A stretch of DNA of 64,000 nt, taken from NCBI GenBank assembly GCA_947451525.1, contig CANFZM010000009.1, positions 53,219-117,218 of the forward strand, written 5' to 3'. Shown here one piece after another: positions 25,753 through 34,093 of this stretch. The position numbers were made by a program, and so were the translations under genes. Positions within the stretch are counted from its first letter, which is position 1; each line of letters opens with the position of its first letter. Source of the stretch: Flavobacteriaceae bacterium. Lineage in GTDB: Bacteria; Bacteroidota; Bacteroidia; Flavobacteriales; Flavobacteriaceae. The notes under the pieces were generated by a model. The model was not told the origin of the DNA, ran no database searches, and was given only the letters and a program-made list of their open reading frames with translations.

Positions 25753-26032
25753 TGGAAGTTTTTTGGACTACAAAAGCAGACATAACTTTTGAAGTTATTA
25801 CTGATTCTATTGAAGCCCAATTTGGAAAAAAAGCAGCATAAAATTTGTTTTGAAGGTAAATTCTATTATTGGTTTAATTGAAAAGTTTCCATTCCTTTTC
25901 AAATCTAGTTCAAAATTTTATAATGTTAGAAAAGCAACAATAAACAAACAGTGTTCTTTGTTTTATGAAATAAATACTACTACAATTTACCTACTCTATT
26001 TTTGGGATAATCGTCAAAATCCTATAGATTAA
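25752..26032 (+). pseudogene. Frameshifted ParE/RelE-type toxin
   Basis: From ATG 25752 the frame reads MEVFWTTKADITFEVI and on to GKKAA, then TAA at 25839. The next frame continues KFVLKVNSIIGLIEKFPFLF to YEINTTTIYLLYFWDNRQNP and stops at 26032. Restoring one base near 25838 gives a single ~93-residue ParE-like toxin (N-terminal helix pair, RKATINKQCSLFYEI strand, WDNRQNP end). It is therefore a one-base-deletion pseudogene, unless the base is a sequencing error. Confidence 0.75.
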
Positions 26033-26044
26033 TCCTACAAAATT

Positions 26045-26611
26045 ATGCACCACCATTTTATTATTTACAAACCCTACGGCTATTTATCGCAGTTTATTTA
26101 CGAACTCAAGCGTCCAAAAAAGTTACTCGGAGAATTACATGATTTCCCCGAGAATACTATGGCAATTGGCAGATTAGACGAAGATTCGGAAGGCTTGCTT
26201 TTGCTTACCACCGATGGTAAAATGAGCGAAATGGTGCGCAGTAAAAAAGTAGAAAAAGAATATTATGTTCAAGTGGATGGGGTTGTAACTCCAGAAGCCA
26301 TAGCCGAATTAAAAAAAGGAGTGCTAATTGGTTTTGATGGTAAAAAATACCTTACTAAAGAATGCGAAGCACACATTGTAAATGAAATCCCTAATTTTCC
26401 ACAACGGGCAAAAAAAATTCGAGACGAACGTCACGGACCAACTTCTTGGTTATCCATCACCATTAACGAAGGCAAATTTCGACAGGTGCGAAAAATGACT
26501 TCGGCAGTTGGGTTTCCTACTTTACGATTGGTTCGAGTTCGCATTGGAACTATCCATTTAAATAATTTACAAGCAGGGGAAGTTTTGGAACTGGAAAAGA
26601 TAGAAGTTTAA
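26045..26611 (+). CDS. 23S rRNA pseudouridine synthase, RluE/RsuA-type
   Basis: The 188-residue protein has the catalytic GRLDEDSEGLLLLTTDG motif with Asp near residue 42, the KPYGYLSQF start and NEGKFRQVRKMTSAVGFPTLRLVR end of the RsuA/RluB/E/F family. There is no S4 domain, as in RluE. It isomerises a specific uridine in rRNA. It is the first of three closely placed plus-strand genes but with its own spacing from the toxin-antitoxin pair that follows. Confidence 0.9.
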   Translation: MHHHFIIYKPYGYLSQFIYELKRPKKLLGELHDFPENTMAIGRLDEDSEGLLLLTTDGKMSEMVRSKKVEKEYYVQVDGVVTPEAIAELKKGVLIGFDGKKYLTKECEAHIVNEIPNFPQRAKKIRDERHGPTSWLSITINEGKFRQVRKMTSAVGFPTLRLVRVRIGTIHLNNLQAGEVLELEKIEV

Positions 26612-26648
26612 AATTAGTTGCAATTTTTTAAAATTCAAAAAATATATT

Positions 26649-26656
26649 TATATTTG
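26649..26656 (+). promoter_or_regulatory. Candidate -7 box (TATATTTG) for the PIN toxin-antitoxin pair
   Basis: TATATTTG is 17 bp before the antitoxin ATG at 26674, the same placement as at 25509. No -33 element at the expected spacing. Confidence 0.35.
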
Positions 26657-26673
26657 ATTAAATATTAAGCGCT

Positions 26674-26847
26674 ATGATTATAGTAATAAATAAAAATACC
26701 AGCAAAAAAGAATTTGAAAAGAAACTTACTACTTTTCAAAAAGCAAAGTCTACGAAAGGTGTTGATTTAGCAAAACATGTTGGGGTTATCCATCTTAAAA
26801 AAGACGCCCTTCAAATCCAAAAAGAATTGCGAAATGAATGGGAATAG
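26674..26847 (+). CDS. Small putative antitoxin of a PIN (VapC-like) pair
   Basis: Short 57-residue gene (ATG 26674, TAG 26845-26847) with a basic middle (KKEFEKKLTTFQKAKSTKG) and a charged C-terminus (KKDALQIQKELRNEWE). It overlaps the PIN gene start (ATG 26834) by 14 bp, the normal layout of type II pairs. The N-terminus has a strand-like MIIVINKN stretch. Antitoxin family not identified; role inferred from position and size. Confidence 0.6.
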   Translation: MIIVINKNTSKKEFEKKLTTFQKAKSTKGVDLAKHVGVIHLKKDALQIQKELRNEWE

Positions 26848-27205
26848 TATTGTTTTAGATACTAATATTATTCTTTATTTGCTTGGAGGAAATAAGGATT
26901 TATTTTCTATTTTGAATGAAATGGAATTATTTGTATCTGTTATTTCAGAAATTGAACTTCTTGGTTTTAAAGGTTTATCCCAAAGTGACAAGAAAAAGAT
27001 AAATCTCTTTCTTTCAGAGTGCACAATTGTTCCATTAAATACAGAAGTGAAAGATATTTGTATCACAATTAAACAAAAAAACAAATCGAAAACCCCTGAT
27101 GCAATTATTGCTGCAACTGCTTTATATCTTCAAATACCACTAATAACTGCGGATAAAGAATTTGAAAAAATTGATAGTCTGGACTTATTTTTATATCAAT
27201 TTTAA
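26834..27205 (+). CDS. PIN domain ribonuclease toxin (VapC-like)
   Basis: The start is set at ATG 26834; the longer frame from 26777 lies within the antitoxin. The 123-residue protein has the PIN acidic set: D in IVLDTNIILYLLGG (~10), E in SEIELLGF, D in KTPDAIIAATAL and D in PLITADKEF. VapC-type toxins cut tRNA or rRNA. It appears intact and is paired with the small antitoxin upstream. Confidence 0.85.
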   Translation: MNGNSIVLDTNIILYLLGGNKDLFSILNEMELFVSVISEIELLGFKGLSQSDKKKINLFLSECTIVPLNTEVKDICITIKQKNKSKTPDAIIAATALYLQIPLITADKEFEKIDSLDLFLYQF

Positions 27206-27214
27206 ATTCTAAAA

Positions 27215-27667
27215 ATGTTAAACATCGTTTTAGTTGAGCCCGAAATTCCAAATAATACTGGAAACATTGGTCGTTTGTGTGTTGGCACCGAAAGTCGGTT
27301 ACACTTAATACATCCATTTGGGTTTGTAATAAATGACAAAAATTTAAAGCGTTCGGGTTTGGATTATTGGGTACATTTGGATGTTACCGAATACCAAAAT
27401 GTTGCCGAATGGATTGCTCAAATTCAAGATACATCTAGAGTTTTCTTAATGAGTTCCCATGCCGATACTTCTATTTATGAAGCACAATTTCAAGATGGAG
27501 ATTGGTTGGTTTTTGGGAAAGAAAGTGTTGGATTGAGTCAGGAAGTTTTGGCACAATTCGAAAATCATTTAACCATTCCAATGTCCAATTTAATTCGAAG
27601 TTTTAATATTGCCAATTCAGTGGCGTTTGTAGTTGGGGAGGCCAAAAGACAAATAAATTTAAAATAA
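27215..27667 (+). CDS. trmL: tRNA (cytidine(34)-2'-O)-methyltransferase TrmL
   Basis: The 150-residue SPOUT protein begins NIVLVEPEIPNNTGNIGRLC and has the knot motifs VFGKESVGLSQEVL (~107) and IPMSNLIRSFNIANSVAFVV (~126). It methylates the 2'-O of the wobble base of tRNA-Leu species using SAM. Length and motif order are standard. It follows the PIN toxin gene by 9 bp and precedes a membrane protein by 6 bp. Confidence 0.92.
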   Translation: MLNIVLVEPEIPNNTGNIGRLCVGTESRLHLIHPFGFVINDKNLKRSGLDYWVHLDVTEYQNVAEWIAQIQDTSRVFLMSSHADTSIYEAQFQDGDWLVFGKESVGLSQEVLAQFENHLTIPMSNLIRSFNIANSVAFVVGEAKRQINLK

Positions 27668-27673
27668 AAAATT

Positions 27674-28498
27674 ATGAGAGAAGAAGTTTCTGTAGAAAAA
27701 GCATTAAACAAGGGTAAAAAGAAATTGGTATTCTTACCAATGGTGGTACTTTTTTCTTTTATCGGATTGAGTTTTTATTTTAAATCAACACAATTAGTTG
27801 ACGGTTGGATAATTATTGTTGGTATTGTTTTAGGATTTTTATTTAGTTGGCTGACTTGGAGTTATTTTGTTGTGGAATGGAAAGTTTGGGCTTTTGAAAA
27901 CGTAAGAAATGTAAATGAATTAAAACGAAAAGCAATTGAGCAACGATTGATTTGGAACGATGGAAGTTGGTTTGAAAAAACGGAGTTTAAAAGTTACGAG
28001 CAAAAGCAAAAACTGAAACAATTAGAAAAGAAATTTTTAGAAAAGGATGTTTATCATGACGATTTGAATGTGCCAAAAGAAACCAAAATCGGTTATTCTA
28101 AATCCAATATTACTATAGAATTTATTATTGGAATAGGGATGATAGGATTGGGGATTTATTTCTTTATAAATGAAAAATCTGGCTTTTTCTGGGTACTTCT
28201 ACCAGTAATCGGGATCTATAATTTATATTCGTCTTTAAAAAAATACATCGACAAATCCCCACAGATAATTCTAAATGACTTTGGTGTACAACTTAAGAAA
28301 AAAGAACTAGTTCTTTGGAACAAAGTTTTTAATGATAGAGTTTATACTGTTTCAAGTGGGAAAAGTTCCACAGATTATTTTGAATTTAATGATGAAAAAA
28401 TAGCCATATCTAATTTAGATATTACTTTTAATAAACTTGAAAACTTATTGCATGTTTATCGAGTTCGTTTTGAGAAAAACAACCCTAGCGAATCATAA
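27674..28498 (+). CDS. Four-helix membrane protein, function unknown
   Basis: The 274-residue protein has two N-terminal helices (~18-36 and ~44-66), a charged middle (NVNELKRKAIEQRLIWND), two more helices (~152-170 and ~173-192) and a soluble C-terminal part (FGVQLKKKELVLWNKVFNDR) that looks like a small PH-like sheet. I do not recognise the family. It is co-oriented with trmL, 6 bp away. Its end overlaps the convergent ABC gene by 14 bp. Confidence 0.6.
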   Translation: MREEVSVEKALNKGKKKLVFLPMVVLFSFIGLSFYFKSTQLVDGWIIIVGIVLGFLFSWLTWSYFVVEWKVWAFENVRNVNELKRKAIEQRLIWNDGSWFEKTEFKSYEQKQKLKQLEKKFLEKDVYHDDLNVPKETKIGYSKSNITIEFIIGIGMIGLGIYFFINEKSGFFWVLLPVIGIYNLYSSLKKYIDKSPQIILNDFGVQLKKKELVLWNKVFNDRVYTVSSGKSSTDYFEFNDEKIAISNLDITFNKLENLLHVYRVRFEKNNPSES

Positions 28499-29270
28499 AT
28501 CGTCCTTTTTCGCTATCAAATTTTATGTTTTCATCTTTGAAAAGTGTATCAAATACTCCTTTAGTAATCAAATTACACGGTTGGTCTTGAACCAGATACT
28601 CTTCTGTCATAACAATCATTTCGTCGGATAATTGAATTGCCAAATCGATGTCGTGGGTAGAAAAAAGAATGCATTTATTGGATTCTGCTGCTAGTTTTTT
28701 CAATAATTTAAAAAGCGAAACTTTATGAAATAAATCCAAATGCGTAGAAGGTTCATCTAAGATTATTAACGGAGTGTCTTGCGCTAGAGCCCTTGCTACG
28801 AGTACATTTTGAAATTGACCATCGCTAATTTCGTAGTATTTCTTATCCGATAAATGTTCAATTTGAGTTAAGGCAATTGCTTCGTTTACTTTTTCTAAAT
28901 CTTCGGGGTTTAATTTTCCAATCCAATTGGTGTAGGGTTGTCTTCCCAAAGCAATTAATTCGAAAACAGTTAAGTTGCTTGTGGGTATTTTTTCGGTTAA
29001 AACCAAACTCAAATTCTGCGCTAAGTCAACAGGGCTGTATTCTTTTAAGTTTTTATTGTTTAAATGTACAGCACCCGACAACGGTTTTTTAAGTCCCGAA
29101 AGTGTTCTTAAAAGTGTTGATTTTCCAATTCCGTTTTCTCCAATTAAAGCAATTAATTTCCCTGCTTCTAGTTTTAAATTGATATTTTTAGCAATAACAT
29201 TTTCTTTCGATTTGGATTTGTATCCAATCGATAGGTTTGTCGAAGTAAGTATGTTTTTGTTATCACTCAT
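28485..29270 (-). CDS. Cobalamin/iron-type ABC importer ATP-binding protein (BtuD/FecE-like)
   Basis: ATG 29270 is chosen over an in-frame TTG six codons before. The 261-residue protein has Walker A IGENGIGKSTLL near 44, an ABC signature in the form ISDGQFQNVLVARALA (the usual SGGQ is SDGQ here), and Walker B LIILDEPSTHLD. It is typical of FepC/BtuD-type importers. It would power the permease encoded just upstream on the minus strand; the B12 riboswitch 2 kb away makes cobalamin the likely substrate. Confidence 0.85.
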   Translation of the reverse strand: MSDNKNILTSTNLSIGYKSKSKENVIAKNINLKLEAGKLIALIGENGIGKSTLLRTLSGLKKPLSGAVHLNNKNLKEYSPVDLAQNLSLVLTEKIPTSNLTVFELIALGRQPYTNWIGKLNPEDLEKVNEAIALTQIEHLSDKKYYEISDGQFQNVLVARALAQDTPLIILDEPSTHLDLFHKVSLFKLLKKLAAESNKCILFSTHDIDLAIQLSDEMIVMTEEYLVQDQPCNLITKGVFDTLFKDENIKFDSEKGRFMIR

Positions 29271-29284
29271 AATTTTTGTTACAT

Positions 29285-30310
29285 TCAAACCAATCTATTC
29301 TTTCTCACCAACAACCAAATAACCACAGGTGCTCCCACAATAGACGTAATGGCGTTTATTGGTAACGTAAAATCAAATCCGGGCATTTGGGAAACCATAT
29401 CGCAAAAGAGCATAATAATCGCTCCGATTAGGATGGTACTCCAAAACAATATGCGGTGGTTACTCGTTTGAAAGAGTAATTTTGATAAATGCGGTACTGC
29501 CAATCCAACAAAGGCAATCGGACCTGCAAAAGCCGTAATGCTTCCTGCTAAAATACTTGTTGCAAGAATAATTAATCTTCTGGATTTTTTTACTTTTAAA
29601 CCCAAACTTTTGGCATAATTTTCTCCTAAAAGTAAGGCGTCTAATGATTTTATAGAAAATAAACTTAATAGCAATCCAAGGGAAACAGCAACTAATAAAA
29701 TGCTGATATTTTGCCAAGATAAATTCCCGATGCTACCCAAACTCCAAAATGTGAATTTCTGTAATTTTTCTGCCGAACTAAAAAATGTTAATACCGAAAC
29801 TATAGCACCTGCAAAACTACTAAACATTAATCCTGCAATTAATATGGTCATGGTGTCCCGCAAAAATTTGGATATCAAAAGCACTAACAGCAATACAGAA
29901 AAACTTCCCAAACAAGAGGCTAAAATGATTCCGTAAGACGATAATAAAAAAGTTGAAACTACACCCGGCAATGCTCCTGCACCTAAAATCACAAAGGCAA
30001 CTCCCAAACTAGAACCCGAACTCAAACCCAAAACATAAGGCCCAGCAAGTGGATTCCGAAATAAAGTTTGCATTAATAATCCACTGATAGAAAGTCCAAT
30101 ACCAACTAAAACAGCGGTAATTGCTTTCGGTAGTCTAAAATTAATAATGATGTATTCCCAAGTATCTTTACTTGCCGTGGAGCCAAATAAACTTTTAATT
30201 ACTTCTTTAAACGGAATGGCAACTTGTCCCAAAGATATGTTCAATAACAAAGCCATAAGCAATAGCAAAGTCAGTATAGAAAACAAAATAGTATTTCGGG
30301 TTTGGAACAT
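29285..30310 (-). CDS. FecCD-family ABC importer permease (BtuC-like)
   Basis: The 341-residue protein has about ten hydrophobic helices and the FecCD signatures RLPKAITAVLVGIGLSISG (~54-72), NPLAGPYVLGLSSGSSLG and PIAFVGLAVPHLSKLLF. This family forms the membrane channel of cobalamin, heme and siderophore importers. It lies between substrate-binding and ATPase genes in a BtuF-C-D order on the minus strand. Substrate is inferred, not shown. Confidence 0.87.
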   Translation of the reverse strand: MFQTRNTILFSILTLLLLMALLLNISLGQVAIPFKEVIKSLFGSTASKDTWEYIIINFRLPKAITAVLVGIGLSISGLLMQTLFRNPLAGPYVLGLSSGSSLGVAFVILGAGALPGVVSTFLLSSYGIILASCLGSFSVLLLVLLISKFLRDTMTILIAGLMFSSFAGAIVSVLTFFSSAEKLQKFTFWSLGSIGNLSWQNISILLVAVSLGLLLSLFSIKSLDALLLGENYAKSLGLKVKKSRRLIILATSILAGSITAFAGPIAFVGLAVPHLSKLLFQTSNHRILFWSTILIGAIIMLFCDMVSQMPGFDFTLPINAITSIVGAPVVIWLLVRKNRLV

Positions 30311-30377
30311 TTTTGATATTTTAAACCATAAAAGAATTAAGATTCATTAAGGCTGGAATAGTTTGCAAAGTTAAAAG

Positions 30378-30436
30378 AAAAATTCGTGTAATTTTCAGTC
30401 CTTTTTTTCGTGCAAATTGGTGTAATTCGTGTCTAC
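30378..30436. repeat. Intergenic AATTCGTGTAATT repeat pair
   Basis: AATTCGTGTAATT at 30381 and GGTGTAATTCGTGTC at 30419 are variants of the same word also found at 45619-45752. They fill the gap between the permease and binding-protein genes. Confidence 0.6.
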
Positions 30437-31569
30437 TTTAATTTTTCAAAAAAGAAAGGCTTGTAAGCCACCAACAATTCTGGATGCAAGATTTTTACGA
30501 TATCTTTCAATACAATATCGGGTCGGTTTGGAGCTAATTCATAGTATAAAACGCCACCCGTTTTTCCTTTTCTACCGCTAAACGAATATACATTTTTATT
30601 TTGGAAGGCTTTAAATTGTGAGTAATGTGGGTTGGCGTCGAGCATTTCTTTTAACGATCCAAATTGCCCAGAAGTTATCCATAAATCGGCATTTTTTCCT
30701 TTTTCTAAAACCGTTTCAAACGATAACGAAAGACTTCCAGTTCCTGTTGTTGCTGCCCATAAATAGTTGCCTTGCGCTTGTTTTAGTAATTGGCAACCCC
30801 AACTAGTTCCTTGTGGTAAATACCATTTGTCTTCAAACATGTCTCCGGCTAAAATAGTTGGATGGGTAGCGGCACTTTTGGCGATTTCCAAAGTTTTTAA
30901 ATAGTCTTTTTCTATTTTAGAAAATATCTCGTTGGCTTTATCTTGTTTGCCATACAAAGCGCCAAAAAACTTAATCCATTCGGCTTTTCCTAACGGCGTT
31001 TGCTCGTTCCAATCGCCATTTAATAAGACTTTTAAACCGTTTTTTTGAAGATTATCCAGCGTTGGGTTGTTGTTGTCTAAACCATATCCAATGATAACTT
31101 GGGGTTGTAAATCAATAATAACTTCGGTATTCAAGGCTTGATTAGAACCTAATTCTTTTACTTTTTTGGCATCAATTAAAGCACGAACTTTCTCGGAAGA
31201 AATGTAATTCAAATTTGGAAATCCTACCAACGTATTTTCCACACCTAGCATTTCTAAGGATGGAATGTGGGTGGTAGAAGTCACTACTATGGTTTTCACG
31301 GGAACCGAAATGGTAAGAAACTGTTTCAAACTATCGGGAATAATTCCGTTTTTTTCTTTCAAAATATAGGTATACGATTTATTGGCTTTTGGCCAAGGAT
31401 TGGAAACGGTTACAATAGAAAATCCATTGTGATTTAGTATAGAAAATCCTTTGGCATAGTGAATTTCGTTTTTTGGAACTATAGTTGCTGGGTCGTATAC
31501 TTCCTTTTTGCATTGCACAAAAGGTAAAACGAGCAGAACGAATAAAAAAGATTTTAAAAAATGCGACAT
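30433..31569 (-). CDS. Cobalamin-type ABC importer substrate-binding lipoprotein (BtuF-like)
   Basis: ATG 31569 gives the lipoprotein signal MSHFLKSFLFVLLVLPFVQC; the longer frame adds 13 residues and is rejected. The 378-residue protein has the helical-backbone metal receptor fold (VVTSTTHIPSLEMLGVENTL, then LQPQVIIGYGLD and DLWITSGQFGSLKEM). It would deliver substrate to the permease encoded 122 bp further on. The riboswitch next door on the plus strand supports cobalamin. Confidence 0.85.
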   Translation of the reverse strand: MSHFLKSFLFVLLVLPFVQCKKEVYDPATIVPKNEIHYAKGFSILNHNGFSIVTVSNPWPKANKSYTYILKEKNGIIPDSLKQFLTISVPVKTIVVTSTTHIPSLEMLGVENTLVGFPNLNYISSEKVRALIDAKKVKELGSNQALNTEVIIDLQPQVIIGYGLDNNNPTLDNLQKNGLKVLLNGDWNEQTPLGKAEWIKFFGALYGKQDKANEIFSKIEKDYLKTLEIAKSAATHPTILAGDMFEDKWYLPQGTSWGCQLLKQAQGNYLWAATTGTGSLSLSFETVLEKGKNADLWITSGQFGSLKEMLDANPHYSQFKAFQNKNVYSFSGRKGKTGGVLYYELAPNRPDIVLKDIVKILHPELLVAYKPFFFEKLK

Positions 31570-31678
31570 GGAATTATTTTTTGCAAAAGTAAAATAATGT
31601 TTCCACAAATTGGTGCTTGTGTAACATTTGATGCAAAATCAAATTTTAAAAATTTCTAAATTTGAATAAAAATTCAAA

Positions 31679-31795
31679 ATGAGAGATTCCAATACTTTTA
31701 TGTACCTCGTTGGCGGAATAATTCTACTGCACTTTTTAGTAGGATTTGTTTGGTTGATACTAAAATTTTCTAAAAAGAAAGAAGATAAAGAATAA
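31679..31795 (+). CDS. Very small single-helix membrane protein
   Basis: Thirty-eight residues from ATG 31679: one hydrophobic helix (FMYLVGGIIL LHFLVGFVWL) and a basic end (KFSKKKEDKE), a plausible inner-membrane microprotein. It sits between the btuF-like gene (divergent) and the riboswitch. No family recognised. Confidence 0.5.
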   Translation: MRDSNTFMYLVGGIILLHFLVGFVWLILKFSKKKEDKE

Positions 31796-31806
31796 TATAT
31801 TTAAAC

Positions 31807-31814
31807 TACATTTG
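31807..31814 (+). promoter_or_regulatory. Candidate -7 box (TACATTTG) upstream of the cobalamin riboswitch
   Basis: TACATTTG fits TAnnTTTG and would start transcription just before the riboswitch aptamer. No clear -33 TTG. Confidence 0.4.
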
Positions 31815-31829
31815 CACTTGTATTTCGGT

Positions 31830-31997
31830 TGTGACTTTGATTTTTCAGAGGAACATTAAAAGGGAATTAGGTTAAAAACCTAGGCTGTACCCGCAACTGT
31901 ATGCTATTTTGCTTGTTGTTATCTACAAAGTCACTTTTCGTTACGGCGAATGGGAAGGCAAACAACAAGACGCAAGCCAGGAGACCTGCCATTTTAC
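31830..31997 (+). ncRNA. Cobalamin (AdoCbl/B12) riboswitch aptamer
   Basis: The ordered conserved boxes are visible: AAAAGGGAATTAGGT (31858), then GGCTGTACCCGCAACTGT (~31884-31901), and CAAGCCAGGAGACCTGCC (31974-31990), which is the B12 box. Spacing is typical of Bacteroidota cobalamin riboswitches. It controls the btuB-like receptor immediately downstream. Exact ends are estimated from motif positions. Confidence 0.93.
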
Positions 31998-32015
31998 ATT
32001 GAGTATCAAACTTTC

Positions 32016-32058
32016 GGGAAAAAAGGTTTGGGTATGGGTAATTCTGTGCTTTTCTCCC
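32016..32058 (+). promoter_or_regulatory. Possible riboswitch expression-platform hairpin
   Basis: GGGAAAAAAG (32016-32025) can pair with CTTTTCTCCC (32049-32058) with one mismatch, just after the aptamer and 31 bp before the ATG. It could act as the switching arm. This is structure by eye only. Confidence 0.35.
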
Positions 32059-32088
32059 ACGATTATTAAATTAGTACTAACTAAAAAA

Positions 32089-34029
32089 ATGAACAAAAAT
32101 TTCATTCGTTTCAGTGCATGTATTGCATTGGCGACCACTTGCGGCTATGCCCAAGTAAAAGATTCCATCAAAGTAAAACAACTGGATGAAGTAGTGTTTT
32201 CCGATACTAAATTTGCGCAAAGCAAAGAAAAATCAGGAAAAGTAATCACCAAAATCACAGCATCCGAACTCCAAAAAAAATCAGGGCAAACCTTAGCCAG
32301 TATTTTAAATTCAGTAGCAGGAGTAGAGATTAACGGTACCCAATCGGCCAATGGAAAAAACCTAGGCTACTACATTAGAGGCGGAAAAAACCAACAAGTT
32401 TTAATTGTAATTGACGGAAATCCAGTAACGGATGCATCCGGAATTAACTTGGAGTACGATTTGCGTTTGCTTCCTGTCGATCAAATTGAAAGTATCGAAA
32501 TTATGAAAGGTGCTGCAAGTACGCTTTATGGCTCGGGTGCTGCAACGGCAGTAATCAATATTATCTTGAAAAAATCTAGTAGAAAACCGCTGCAAGCCAA
32601 TGCGTATTCCAATATTGGTTCGAACAATACAGCAACGAACCGCAAGTATAATGGGCAAGATTTTAACCAAGGATTTTCGGTTAATGGAACGGTTAAAAAA
32701 GTGAATTATTTGGCTTCGATGAACAGTACCGAAACCAAAGGAATGTCGCAAATAGCAGAGTCGCCTTCCGATTCTAATTACGATAAAGACCGATTTTCAA
32801 GGATTAATTATTTGTCGAAATTCGGATTTAAAGCAACCGAAAAATTGACTTTAGATTTCTTCGGAAATTACGATAAAGTGAACAACGATTATGATTTTCC
32901 TTATGATAATACTGGTTCTAACGATTCGTACATTAATAAATCGAAAACCGAACAATTCCGTTTTGGATTTTCGCCAAAGTATACTTATGCCAAAGGCGAA
33001 TTGCATTTGAATTCTAATTTTACTAAACTGCAACGGGAATATCAGGAATTCAATTCTTGGACCAATGGTGTTGATAATTCTAGTTATGGCTCGCGAAGTG
33101 TAACGGTTGATGCTTTCAATAAGAATAACTTTTCCAGTAATTTTTATTTGATAACGGGTACAAATTACCAATTTCACGATATGAAAAGCGAAACGCCCTA
33201 CAGCATTATTGCCAAAGAAGGTGCTAAATTTAATATGGTTGATCCTTATTTTACAGGAGTTTTTACTTCTAATTTTGGTTTGAACATCAATGCTGGTGCA
33301 CGATTGAATATACACAGCCAATATGGTAATCAATTGGTTTATAATGTGAATCCGTCGTTTAATTTCGGAAAGGAAATTCCGGTTAAGATATTGGCTTCCT
33401 ATAGTACTGCATTTGTTACGCCGAGTTTGTACCAATTGTACTCCGAATACGGAACTGCAACTTTAATGCCAGAGAAAAATTCTACCATTGAATCGGGTTT
33501 GGAATTGGCATTATCCCAAAAGAAACTTACGTTTAATGTGGTTACATTTTTTAGAGAACAAAACAATTCTATAGGATTTGATGCGACTTACCATTATGCT
33601 AATGTAGAAGGTTTGAATAAAGCCAAAGGGATAGAAACCATTGTGAATTATGCTCTTTCTACAAAGTTAAATTGCAGTGCCAATTATACTTTTACACAAG
33701 TAGATGAAGCCTTGAATCGATTGATTCCGAAGCATAAAGTTAACGCTTCTATTGATTTTTCGGCAACTAAAAGATTGTTCTTCAATGCCAATTACCAATA
33801 TGTTGATGCTAGACAAGATGCCTTTTTTGATGGAACTACTTATGAAATTTTTACTGCAAAATTGGGTTCCTATCAACTGCTGAATGCTTTAGTGAAGTAT
33901 GAATTAGTAAAAGATCGATTGACCATTTTCGGAAATGTCACCAATATTTTTAATCAAGATTTTGTAGAAAACATTGGTTATTCCACTAAAGGAAGAAATT
34001 TTAAATTGGGATTGAATATTAAAATTTAA
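32089..34029 (+). CDS. btuB: TonB-dependent cobalamin receptor (BtuB-like)
   Basis: The ATG at 32089 gives the signal MNKNFIRFSACIALATTCGY; the long frame from 31909 runs through the riboswitch and is rejected. The 646-residue protein has a plug domain (SGQTLASILNSVAGVEING, then QQVLIVIDGNPVTDASGINL and IEIMKGAASTLYGSGAATAVINI) and a long beta-barrel ending in an aromatic-rich strand (FKLGLNIKI). Slightly short for a TBDT but consistent with BtuB. The B12 riboswitch upstream supports the substrate. Confidence 0.9.
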   Translation: MNKNFIRFSACIALATTCGYAQVKDSIKVKQLDEVVFSDTKFAQSKEKSGKVITKITASELQKKSGQTLASILNSVAGVEINGTQSANGKNLGYYIRGGKNQQVLIVIDGNPVTDASGINLEYDLRLLPVDQIESIEIMKGAASTLYGSGAATAVINIILKKSSRKPLQANAYSNIGSNNTATNRKYNGQDFNQGFSVNGTVKKVNYLASMNSTETKGMSQIAESPSDSNYDKDRFSRINYLSKFGFKATEKLTLDFFGNYDKVNNDYDFPYDNTGSNDSYINKSKTEQFRFGFSPKYTYAKGELHLNSNFTKLQREYQEFNSWTNGVDNSSYGSRSVTVDAFNKNNFSSNFYLITGTNYQFHDMKSETPYSIIAKEGAKFNMVDPYFTGVFTSNFGLNINAGARLNIHSQYGNQLVYNVNPSFNFGKEIPVKILASYSTAFVTPSLYQLYSEYGTATLMPEKNSTIESGLELALSQKKLTFNVVTFFREQNNSIGFDATYHYANVEGLNKAKGIETIVNYALSTKLNCSANYTFTQVDEALNRLIPKHKVNASIDFSATKRLFFNANYQYVDARQDAFFDGTTYEIFTAKLGSYQLLNALVKYELVKDRLTIFGNVTNIFNQDFVENIGYSTKGRNFKLGLNIKI

Positions 34030-34049
34030 ACTTTAAAAATCTATTATTC

Positions 34050-34090
34050 AACGCTTTCAGAGTTTTTTTACTTTGGAAGCGTTTTTTTTA
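34050..34090 (+). terminator. Intrinsic terminator of btuB
   Basis: Thirteen-bp stem with two G-U pairs (AACGCTTTCAGAG / CTTTGGAAGCGTT), loop of T's and A, followed by a T-run at 34082-34089. Confidence 0.8.
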
Positions 34091-34093
34091 TTA

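Noticed and set aside
25446..25820. N-terminal extension of RmuC
   Set aside because: The added residues are low complexity, lie antisense to the antitoxin gene, and place the membrane anchor far inside the protein.
31909..32088. N-terminal extension of the btuB frame
   Set aside because: It translates the riboswitch aptamer. The ATG at 32089 gives a proper signal peptide.
32851..33435. 194-codon ORF antisense to btuB
   Set aside because: Basic, Ile-rich shadow frame opposite a clear TonB-dependent receptor; no start context.
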